A DNA stretch of 7,849 bases from assembly GCA_030018745.1 (NCBI GenBank), contig JASEHB010000093.1:1-7849 (forward strand). Reading direction: 5' to 3'. Numbering within the stretch: position 1 is the first letter of the stretch; each line of letters begins with the position of its first letter. Source of the stretch: Desulfatibacillaceae bacterium (GTDB lineage Bacteria; Desulfobacterota; Desulfobacteria; Desulfobacterales; Desulfatibacillaceae). The notes under the pieces were generated by a model. It was not told the origin of the DNA. It ran no database searches and was given only the letters and a program-made list of their open reading frames with translations. This document shows positions 1 through 5,311 of the stretch, piece after piece. The position numbers and the translations under genes are program-made.

Positions 1-1
1 C

Positions 2-685
2 ATGGGTGCAATGTTCACCCTTGGGGTTTATGTGGGAAGGGGAAATCCACCCTACCGTTTTGACATTCAAAACATAGAGCTGGAGCTTGCAAGGCTCAAG
101 GCAAGCGTGCTGGAAACCGAAAAAAAGGCTCTTGAGCAAAGAATGCGCTCCGGGGAAGTGGATTTTCAGCAGCATTTGAAGGCCCCGGATGACGACCTGC
201 TTTATAATCCGACAGCCCGGCCCCTGACATTGCCCGAAGATGTTTTGGCAGCCCGGCCCCAGGCCCAGCCTGATCCGGCCCAAAAGCCTGCGCCCAGCGC
301 TGCCCCCCAGGCGGCCCGTGCACCGGAGCCGACCGCCCCTGCCCCTGAAGGTGGGCAATTTGGAGGGCAGACCCTTGAAGCTGCTGCACAGCAGGCCGAT
401 CAGGAGCCGCCCGGCAGAATTCTGGCTGTTCCCGGCGGGACATGGGCTGTTCAGGTGGCTGCTTCAAGGGATGAGGCTGATGCCCGGCGCATCCGCAGCC
501 GCTACGAGAGATGGGGCTTTCCGGCCTTTATTTCAAGCGGGCAGACTCAGGACGGCGCACAATGGCACAGGGTGCGGCTTGGGCCTGTGGTCAGCCAGGA
601 AGATGCCCAGAATCTGCGCACCAGGGTTATGGACAGGCAGCCGGAGGCTTTTCTGGTGCGCCTCACAGAGACTTTCGGGCAATAG
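2..685 (+). CDS. SPOR-domain envelope protein, 5' partial
   Basis: This is the 3' part of a membrane-anchored protein ending in a SPOR domain, the fold that binds denuded septal peptidoglycan in the periplasm. The frame is open to the window edge. The first visible residues (MFTLGVYVGRG) look like the tail of a transmembrane helix, so the real start is probably upstream and the Met at base 2 is internal. In order: helix end at residues 1-13, a charged and probably coiled-coil stretch at about 24-50, a Pro/Ala/Gln-rich linker at about 70-135 that would span the periplasm, and the SPOR domain at about 147-222. The domain shows WAVQVAAS, a charged helix, RYERWGFPAFI and WHRVRLGPV, the usual beta-alpha-beta pattern. 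gatC follows after 43 bp on the same strand, so the two may share a transcript. The SPOR call is firm. A specific role in division, as for FtsN or DedD, is not shown. Confidence 0.85.
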   Translation: MGAMFTLGVYVGRGNPPYRFDIQNIELELARLKASVLETEKKALEQRMRSGEVDFQQHLKAPDDDLLYNPTARPLTLPEDVLAARPQAQPDPAQKPAPSAAPQAARAPEPTAPAPEGGQFGGQTLEAAAQQADQEPPGRILAVPGGTWAVQVAASRDEADARRIRSRYERWGFPAFISSGQTQDGAQWHRVRLGPVVSQEDAQNLRTRVMDRQPEAFLVRLTETFGQ

Positions 686-717
686 CCTTTTGGGTGTTTA
701 AGATAAGGCCAAAAATT

Positions 718-723
718 AAGGTG
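718..723 (+). promoter_or_regulatory. Ribosome binding site of gatC
   Basis: AAGGTG lies 5 nt before the ATG at 729 and supports that start. The 43-bp gap from the SPOR gene shows no convincing promoter or terminator. Only weak inverted repeats are present, such as GCCTT at 685-689 with AAGGC at 705-709. Read-through from the SPOR gene is therefore plausible. Confidence 0.6.
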
Positions 724-728
724 AAAAC

Positions 729-1013
729 ATGAAGATAAGCAAGCAGGAAATTGAGAATGTGGCAAGGCTTGCCCGTCTTAATCTGGCGGAGCAGGATGGA
801 GAGAAGTTTGCCAGGCAGCTTTCGGAAGTTCTTGATTATGTGGATATTTTAAGCAGCGTTGACACTAAAGGGGTGGAACCCACCTCCCATGCCATACCTG
901 TTTGCAATGTTTTTCGTGAAGATATGGTGCAGCCCTCTCTTTTGCCCGAAGAGGCGGTGAAGGCCGCACCCGAAAAGGAGGATAACCAGTTTATTGTGCC
1001 CAAGGTAATTTAA
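729..1013 (+). CDS. gatC: Asp-tRNA(Asn)/Glu-tRNA(Gln) amidotransferase subunit C
   Basis: GatC is the small subunit of the cytoplasmic GatCAB complex. The complex converts misacylated Glu-tRNA(Gln) or Asp-tRNA(Asn) to Gln-tRNA(Gln) or Asn-tRNA(Asn). GatC wraps around GatA and GatB as a chaperone-like belt. At 94 aa the protein has normal family length. It carries the diagnostic pattern: an N-terminal helix with VARLARLNL (residues 11-19), a QL..VLDYVDIL helix, the V-EPTSHAIP turn, NVFREDMV, and a C-terminal FIVPKVI. The ATG has a good ribosome binding site. The gene follows the SPOR gene. Unlike many gatCA or gatCAB operons it is not followed by gatA, because the next gene is on the opposite strand. 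GatA and GatB must therefore be encoded outside this window. Confidence 0.96.
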   Translation: MKISKQEIENVARLARLNLAEQDGEKFARQLSEVLDYVDILSSVDTKGVEPTSHAIPVCNVFREDMVQPSLLPEEAVKAAPEKEDNQFIVPKVI

Positions 1014-1016
1014 GTT

Positions 1017-1037
1017 AAAGGGCTGCAAAGCTTTTTT
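1017..1037 (+). terminator. Possible weak intrinsic terminator after gatC
   Basis: AAAGGGCT (1017-1024) can pair with AGCTTTTT (1029-1036) around a GCAA loop of GNRA type. This gives eight pairs, two of them G-U, and ends in a run of six T. It starts 4 nt after the gatC stop. The base of the stem is A-U/G-U rich and the T-run is part of the stem, so it is weaker than a classic terminator. On the minus strand the two wobbles become A-C mismatches, so it would work only for gatC. Confidence 0.33.
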
Positions 1038-1053
1038 CTGACAAAGTTATGAC

Positions 1054-1692
1054 CTACTCGTAGAGCACGGCCAGGATTGTGGCCTTGCCGCCCTTGCCCG
1101 TGATGCTGTGGGGCGTGCTTGAAAGGTAATAAACCGAATCGCCAGGGCCTAAATCAAAGCTGTCCTCTCCAACGGTAACAAGCGCGGTGCCTGCCAGCAC
1201 GAAGATGAACTCCTCTCCGTCATGGCTGCTTTTTTCCGCGTCCAGAACCTCTTCCAGCTCAACCACCAAAGGCTCCATGTGGCGGCCATTCACCTCGTGG
1301 GCCAGGCTCAAATACTGGTAAACCTTGCGGCTGCCCTTGGATGAAGTGGAGCGGGCGACTGGCTTGCGGTCTCCCCGGCGGGTTACCTCGTAGGGCTTGT
1401 CCCCCTGGCCGGAAATCATGCGGGAAAGGGCCTGATCCAGAGCGCGGGAAAGGCGCATTATGGTGCCAAGCTGGGGGTGGATGGCGTTTTTTTCGATCTG
1501 ATCGAGAAAGTCCACCTCAAAGCCGGTCAGGGCGGCAAGCTGCTCCAATGACAGACCCTTTTCCTGGCGCAACTGGGCCACGCGCAGCCCCACATTCTCA
1601 CTGGTGCTTTCAGGTGTCTGGCCCACATTTTCACTTGTCAGGTCTTCAAAATAATCCACATTGATGGCAGGAATTGCGTCTTTTTTGTTCAT
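1054..1692 (-). CDS. XRE-family HTH regulator with C-terminal cupin sensor domain
   Basis: This 212-aa protein joins a DNA-binding domain to a small-molecule or metal-binding cupin. Residues 36-90 form an XRE/Cro-C1 helix-turn-helix (LRVAQLRQEKGLSLEQLAAL, then GFEVDFLDQIEKN and PQLGTIMRLSRAL). A basic, Ser-rich linker (about 97-123) leads to a cupin at about 125-212. Cupin motif 1 shows H157-D-G-E-E161-F-I-F-V-L-A-G168 and motif 2 shows G182-P-G-D-S...P194-H195. H157, E161 and H195 are likely metal ligands, and the second His of a classical HxH is Gly159. The ligand is not evident. The start is supported by AGGGGAA 8 nt upstream (1701-1707). The gene is convergent with gatC and divergent from the radical SAM gene, so autoregulation and control of that neighbour are plausible but inferred. 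The N-terminal tail (1-35) is a low-complexity acidic extension with an internal duplication. Confidence 0.9.
   Translation of the reverse strand: MNKKDAIPAINVDYFEDLTSENVGQTPESTSENVGLRVAQLRQEKGLSLEQLAALTGFEVDFLDQIEKNAIHPQLGTIMRLSRALDQALSRMISGQGDKPYEVTRRGDRKPVARSTSSKGSRKVYQYLSLAHEVNGRHMEPLVVELEEVLDAEKSSHDGEEFIFVLAGTALVTVGEDSFDLGPGDSVYYLSSTPHSITGKGGKATILAVLYE
1588..1638 (-). repeat. 33-nt-offset tandem duplication inside the XRE-cupin gene
   Basis: The hexapeptide TSENVG occurs at residues 19-24 (bases 1621-1638) and again at 30-35 (1588-1605), exactly 11 codons apart. The DNA copies differ at only a few positions, which suggests a slippage-type in-frame duplication rather than convergence. 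The repeat lies in the flexible tail just before the HTH. Confidence 0.7.
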
Positions 1693-1754
1693 GGGTTTTA
1701 TTCCCCTGAAAAAAAGCTTAAAAGTTTGAAGGGCCTTTGCCGACTATCTGCACC

Positions 1755-1783
1755 ATAATTTTTATTTCTTAACACAGGAGCAA
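1755..1783 (-). promoter_or_regulatory. Weak promoter candidate for the XRE-cupin gene
   Basis: On the minus strand TTGCTC (complement of 1778-1783), a 17-nt spacer and AATTAT (complement of 1755-1760) form a sigma70-like pair, with only 3/6 and 4/6 consensus matches. The surrounding A/T-rich tract makes other choices possible. It would give a leader of about 55 nt. Confidence 0.2.
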
Positions 1784-1794
1784 CCAAGCCTCAA

Positions 1795-1846
1795 GCCCGA
1801 AAGGGGCGCATGGCAAATCTTTAAAGTTGACAATGGAGCTTCGGGC
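1795..1846. repeat. 7-bp inverted repeat around the radical SAM -35 region
   Basis: GCCCGAA (1795-1801) and TTCGGGC (1840-1846) are perfect inverted copies separated by 38 bp. They flank the TTGACA at 1827-1832, and the right arm lies in the promoter spacer. This could be an operator for the neighbouring HTH regulator. A 7-bp match can also arise by chance. Confidence 0.3.
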
Positions 1847-1854
1847 CGTATCTT
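1827..1854 (+). promoter_or_regulatory. Sigma70-type promoter for the radical SAM/HD-GYP unit
   Basis: A perfect TTGACA (1827-1832) is followed, after 16 nt, by TATCTT (1849-1854), which matches TATAAT at 4 of 6 positions. Transcription would start near 1861 and give a leader of about 50 nt before the TTG start at 1911. The rest of the 218-bp divergent gap (1693-1910) holds no ORF that I can support. Confidence 0.5.
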
Positions 1855-1899
1855 CAAAAAATAAGCTGCCTCGATCTGGCTGAAAAAGCAGTCATTTTT

Positions 1900-1903
1900 G
1901 GAG
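1900..1903 (+). promoter_or_regulatory. Ribosome binding site that fixes a TTG start
   Basis: GGAG at 1900-1903 sits 7 nt before TTG at 1911. An in-frame TGA at 1905-1907 excludes any upstream start, and the next in-frame ATG (residue 15) would remove the first strand of the B12-binding fold. TTG at 1911 is therefore the best-supported start. Confidence 0.75.
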
Positions 1904-1910
1904 TTGAGCA

Positions 1911-3191
1911 TTGAAAGTTCTTGCCGTCTATGTGGTCACGGAAAATATCAACATGCCTGTGCTGCCTGTGGGGCTGGCGTCTGTGGCTGCTGCTGCCCGC
2001 ACAGAGGGGCACAGGGTTGAGGTTTTGCATCTGGATTCGCAAAAATCCCACAAAGAGGCTCTTAAGGATGCGATAACACGCCTTCAGCCTGATCTTATAG
2101 CCTTTTCCGTCCGCAACATTGACGACCAGAACGCAACAAATCCGTCCTTTTTGCTGAAACCTGTACAGGATGCCATAGGCTTTTGCCGTGAATATACCGA
2201 TGCGCCAATTGTTCTTGGCGGCGCAGGCTACACCATGTATCCGCGCCCGGCCCTTTTATGGCTGGGAGCAGATTTTGGCATTGCCGGTGACGGGGAGGCC
2301 CCCTTTGTGGAAATGCTTGCAAGGCTTGAGCGCAGGCAGGCGCTTGACGGCATTCCCGGCCTGCATCAGCCTCAAGACAAGCAGCAGGTCAGGCCCTTCC
2401 GCGAAAGAAAGCCTGATTGCTGGCCCCTGCCGCTGCCTGGATCAGACCTTGTTGCCAGTCCTCCTGCAGAAGATGCGCCCCTCTGGGTGCCAGTTCAAAC
2501 GCGGCGGGGCTGTCCTCTTAAATGCTCCTACTGCTCCACACCCGTTATTGAGGGAACCTTAATCCGCAAACGGGATTCATCCAAAGTGGTCAAGGCAATA
2601 GCCCAGTGGAGCAAGGCCGGGTTTAAAAACTTCTTTTTTGTGGACAACACCTTTAACCTGCCGGAATCATACGCCATGAAGCTGTGCAGGGAGATGGCCA
2701 AAGCCAGACTGGGCATTTCCTGGATGGCAATTGTTTATCCTGCACGAATCAGCGAGGAGCTTGTTGGTGCAATGGCAGCCGCAGGATGCACCGGAGTGAG
2801 CCTTGGCTTTGAAAGCGGCAGCCCTCTTATGCTAAAAGTCTTTAATAAGCGATTTGGCACGGAGGATATCCGGCAGGCTTGCAACCTTTTTAAAAAACAC
2901 GGCATTCGGTGCCAGGGCTTTCTTCTTCTGGGCGGGCCGGGTGAAACCCGGCAGACTGTGCTCCAAAGCTTTGAATTTGTAGATTCTCTGGAATTGGATC
3001 AATGCAAGATAACCTGCGGCATCCGGATATATCCGGGAACATGGATTGAGAAAGTCGCCAGAAATTCGGGAGTTGTGCTGCCCGATGACGATCTCTTGCA
3101 GCCCAGGTTCTATCTTGAGCCGGGCCTTTCGGGCTGGCTGGAGCAGGAAGCGCAAACCTGGATGGAAACCCGCCCCCATTGGGGCGGTTAA
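1911..3191 (+). CDS. B12-binding-domain radical SAM protein
   Basis: This 426-aa protein has the architecture of class B cobalamin-dependent radical SAM enzymes, which cleave S-adenosylmethionine at a [4Fe-4S] cluster and often methylate or rearrange unactivated carbons. Residues 1-140 form the Rossmann-like cobalamin-binding domain (PVGLASVAAAARTEGHRVEV, PDLIAFSVRNID, PIVLGGAGYT, FGIAGDGE). It lacks the DxHxxG lower-ligand motif, as many members of this class do. The radical SAM core runs from about 195 to 370. C201-PLK-C205-SY-C208 is the CX3CX2C cluster motif, followed by FFFVDNTFN, GVSLGFESGSP and the SAM-contacting LLLGGPGET. The C-terminal part (IRIYPGTW, DDDLLQPRFYLEPGL) resembles the tail of this family. 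The substrate cannot be told from the sequence. Translation starts at TTG. The GAF/HD-GYP gene follows after 30 bp, probably on the same mRNA. No signal peptide is visible, so it should be cytosolic. Confidence 0.9.
   Translation: MKVLAVYVVTENINMPVLPVGLASVAAAARTEGHRVEVLHLDSQKSHKEALKDAITRLQPDLIAFSVRNIDDQNATNPSFLLKPVQDAIGFCREYTDAPIVLGGAGYTMYPRPALLWLGADFGIAGDGEAPFVEMLARLERRQALDGIPGLHQPQDKQQVRPFRERKPDCWPLPLPGSDLVASPPAEDAPLWVPVQTRRGCPLKCSYCSTPVIEGTLIRKRDSSKVVKAIAQWSKAGFKNFFFVDNTFNLPESYAMKLCREMAKARLGISWMAIVYPARISEELVGAMAAAGCTGVSLGFESGSPLMLKVFNKRFGTEDIRQACNLFKKHGIRCQGFLLLGGPGETRQTVLQSFEFVDSLELDQCKITCGIRIYPGTWIEKVARNSGVVLPDDDLLQPRFYLEPGLSGWLEQEAQTWMETRPHWGG
3170..3187 (+). other. GC-rich hairpin at the end of the radical SAM gene
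   Basis: CCGCCCC (3170-3176) and GGGGCGG (3181-3187) form a perfect 7-bp stem with a CATT loop, ending 1 nt before the TAA stop at 3189-3191. No T-run follows, so it is not a standard terminator. It lies 17 nt before the AAAGGGG ribosome binding site of the next gene. It could stabilise the upstream 3' end or tune expression of the second gene. Confidence 0.5.
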
Positions 3192-3221
3192 CTATCCTTT
3201 ATCAAAGGGGAATGCCTTGCC

Positions 3222-4466
3222 ATGATGAGCCAACAGGAAAAAATTCAGGCGCTTGGACGCCTGGGGGTGGACTTGAACCAGGTTGGGGATCTGGATGTGC
3301 TCATGGAGGCCATTCTTACCCAGGCCCGCCGTTTTGTGAATGCGGATGCAGGGTCCATTTACATCCGCCAGGACAATATGCTCCGCTTCACCTACACACA
3401 GAACGACACCCTGCAAAAACGCCTGGGGCCGGGCGAAAAGCTCATTTACGGAACATTTAGCCTTCCTGTTGACACAAAGAGCATTGCCGGCTTTGTGGCT
3501 GTCACCGGCAAGCCCCTGGCCATTGGTGATGCCCACGCCATACCCCCGGAAGCGCCTTACGGCTTTGACAAGTCCTTTGATTCAAAAGCCGGATACCGCA
3601 CAGGCTCCATGCTCACCCTGCCCCTTAAAAACAGCAGAGGCAACCTTCTTGGCGTTCTCCAGATAATCAATGGCCAGGACGGGCAAGGAAATGTCTGTCC
3701 TTTTGGCGGGGAGGATCAGCAGGTGATGAGCCATTTCGGGGGCATTGCCGCCGTAGCGCTGGAGCGCGCACAGATGACCCGTGCGCTGTTGCTGCGCATG
3801 ATAAGCATGGCAGAAATGCGCGACCCCAAGGAAACGGGCGCCCATGTAAACCGGGTGGGGGCATACAGCCTGGAGCTTTACGAGCGCTGGGCAGCCAAGC
3901 GCGGCGAAAGCCCGGATGTGTTTGCCAGGGCCAGGGACAGCATACGCATGGCCGCCATGCTCCACGATGTGGGCAAGGTGGCCATAAGCGACCTTATACT
4001 TAAAAAGCCGGGCCGCTTTGAAAAGGACGAGTTTGAAATAATGAAGCAGCACACGGTGTTAGGCGCGCGGCTTTTTCTTGACCCCCAGTCGGACTTTGAC
4101 GAGGCCGCCCGCCTTGTGGCCTTGAACCACCACGAGCGCTGGGATGGCAAGGGCTATCCGGGCCATGTGGCCGTGGACACGGGCCTGCCCCTTGCCGGGC
4201 ATATCCTGCCCGATGGCAGTGCCGCCGGTAAAAAGGGCGAGGAAATTCCGCTTCTTGGAAGAATTGTCAGCCTCTGCGATGTTTATGATGCCCTTTCATC
4301 CAAGCGGGTTTACAAGGAGGCCTGGACAGAAAAGCAGACGCTTGATGCCATAGAGCAAGGCTCCGGCTCGCAGTTTGACCCGGAGCTTGTGGAGCTTTTT
4401 TTCGGGTCTCTGGATGTGTTGCGCTCCATACAGGGGCGCTACAAGGACAAGGAAGAAGATCAATAG
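3222..4466 (+). CDS. GAF-domain HD-GYP phosphodiesterase
   Basis: This 414-aa protein is a likely cytosolic cyclic-di-nucleotide phosphodiesterase, of the kind that hydrolyses c-di-GMP, with an N-terminal GAF sensor. The GAF domain covers about 18-185 (LMEAILTQARRFVNADAGSI, IAGFVAVTGKPLAIGDAH, TLPLKNSRGNLLGVLQIING). The HD-GYP domain covers about 195-405. It has the HD pair H248-D249 in MLHDVGKVAISD, the H303-H304-E305-RWDGKGYP-G signature with an intact GYP at 311-313, and D353 in CDVYDALSSKRVYKEAW. The metal-binding residues needed for activity therefore appear present. About 20 Gly-rich residues lie between GYPG and EEIPLLGRI, a longer loop than in minimal HD-GYP proteins. There is no transmembrane segment or receiver domain, so the signal is probably a cytosolic GAF ligand. 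Two adjacent ATGs (3222, 3225) can start it, behind AAAGGGG at 3204-3210. Its 3' end overlaps the opposing EEP gene by 7 bp. Confidence 0.93.
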   Translation: MMSQQEKIQALGRLGVDLNQVGDLDVLMEAILTQARRFVNADAGSIYIRQDNMLRFTYTQNDTLQKRLGPGEKLIYGTFSLPVDTKSIAGFVAVTGKPLAIGDAHAIPPEAPYGFDKSFDSKAGYRTGSMLTLPLKNSRGNLLGVLQIINGQDGQGNVCPFGGEDQQVMSHFGGIAAVALERAQMTRALLLRMISMAEMRDPKETGAHVNRVGAYSLELYERWAAKRGESPDVFARARDSIRMAAMLHDVGKVAISDLILKKPGRFEKDEFEIMKQHTVLGARLFLDPQSDFDEAARLVALNHHERWDGKGYPGHVAVDTGLPLAGHILPDGSAAGKKGEEIPLLGRIVSLCDVYDALSSKRVYKEAWTEKQTLDAIEQGSGSQFDPELVELFFGSLDVLRSIQGRYKDKEEDQ

Positions 4467-5269
4467 CTTATGTTTTTAAGGGAAAAGAGCGCCCATACCG
4501 GAAAATGATCTGAAGGAAAGAAGTTGGCAAACTTCTTTTCAATGATGAGGGTTTTTTCAGCCGCAAGCCCGCCTCTGTGCAAAATCCAGTCAATGCGGCC
4601 CTTTTCCCTGTCTGCCCGGCCTGTGAAGCTGTGATGGGTTCCCTGCATATCATTTTCTTCAAAAACATCTGTAAATGGCACAAAAGCAGCGGGGCTTTTT
4701 GCGTTTTTGCCCAAAAGCAGGCTGTGGACAGGGCTGCCTGGCTTGGCGTTGAAGTCGCCGGTGAGCAGCACAGGGGCATCGGGTAAGGCAAGTTTTTTAA
4801 GGGCCTCCAGAATAATTTCTGCGCTTCGGGTTTGGATTGTGCTGTCAAAATCCAGGTGGGTGACAGCCACAACCAGGGTTTTTCCTTTGTTTTCAAAAAG
4901 CCCCAGGGAGCATTGGCGGGGCCAGCGGCTCCCTTTAAAACGGCTGGGTATGTCCGGCGTGGGGCTTAAATAGAAGCGCCTTTGGGCTATGGTCTTCCAG
5001 GGCTTTTTTGCAAAAATGAGGTTGTTCTGCCAAAATTGCGGGGCAGGCCTTCGCAGGCCCAGCATTTCATAATCCGGCAGCAGTTCGTGCAGATGCCTGG
5101 CCTGGAAGTCATTGGTCTCCTGGGTGCAGATAAAATCCGCCCCGTATTCCGCAAAAAGGCCCGGCAGGCTTGCCTTGCGGCAGTCCCAGCAGTTGGGGCC
5201 GTCATCTGCCAGGCCAAAGCGCAGGTTTAGAGTCAGAACACTAAAAAAATCGCCGGAATGCTGCCCCAT
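4460..5269 (-). CDS. Endonuclease/exonuclease/phosphatase (EEP) family hydrolase
   Basis: This 269-aa metal-dependent phosphoesterase has the DNase I/sphingomyelinase/APE1-type EEP fold. All active-site blocks are visible: N15 in LTLNLRFG, E51 in DFICTQETND, H138 in VAVTHLDFDS, D172 and N174 in LLTGDFNAKPGSP, D227 in GRIDWIL, and D254-H255 in FPSDHFPVW. This makes it a probably active enzyme. The substrate (nucleic acid, phospholipid or small phosphodiester) is not revealed. Length is normal for a single-domain member, and there is no obvious signal peptide. The start at 5267-5269 has GGGGAG (complement of 5283-5288) about 13 nt upstream, a somewhat long spacing. The gene lies 42 bp downstream of the GMC oxidoreductase gene on the same strand and is probably co-transcribed with it. 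Its stop codon overlaps the last codons of the convergent HD-GYP gene, and I see no terminator between the two. Confidence 0.9.
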   Translation of the reverse strand: MGQHSGDFFSVLTLNLRFGLADDGPNCWDCRKASLPGLFAEYGADFICTQETNDFQARHLHELLPDYEMLGLRRPAPQFWQNNLIFAKKPWKTIAQRRFYLSPTPDIPSRFKGSRWPRQCSLGLFENKGKTLVVAVTHLDFDSTIQTRSAEIILEALKKLALPDAPVLLTGDFNAKPGSPVHSLLLGKNAKSPAAFVPFTDVFEENDMQGTHHSFTGRADREKGRIDWILHRGGLAAEKTLIIEKKFANFFPSDHFPVWALFSLKNISY

Positions 5270-5311
5270 GAATCCAGATTATCTCCCCAGAAAAATTTGG
5301 ACAGAATTTGG

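Noticed and set aside
1833..1883. Short frame of 16 codons upstream of the radical SAM gene (possible leader peptide)
   Set aside because: Its ATG lies inside the predicted promoter spacer, so the mRNA would not contain it, and it lacks a ribosome binding site.
2936..2952. Perfect 7-bp hairpin (GCCGGGT-GAA-ACCCGGC) inside the radical SAM gene
   Set aside because: It encodes the conserved GGPGET SAM-binding motif and has no T-run, so codon constraint explains it.
4421..4439. Hairpin GCGCTCC-ATACA-GGGGCGC near the end of the HD-GYP gene, considered as a terminator
   Set aside because: It lies within coding sequence and no T-run follows on either strand.
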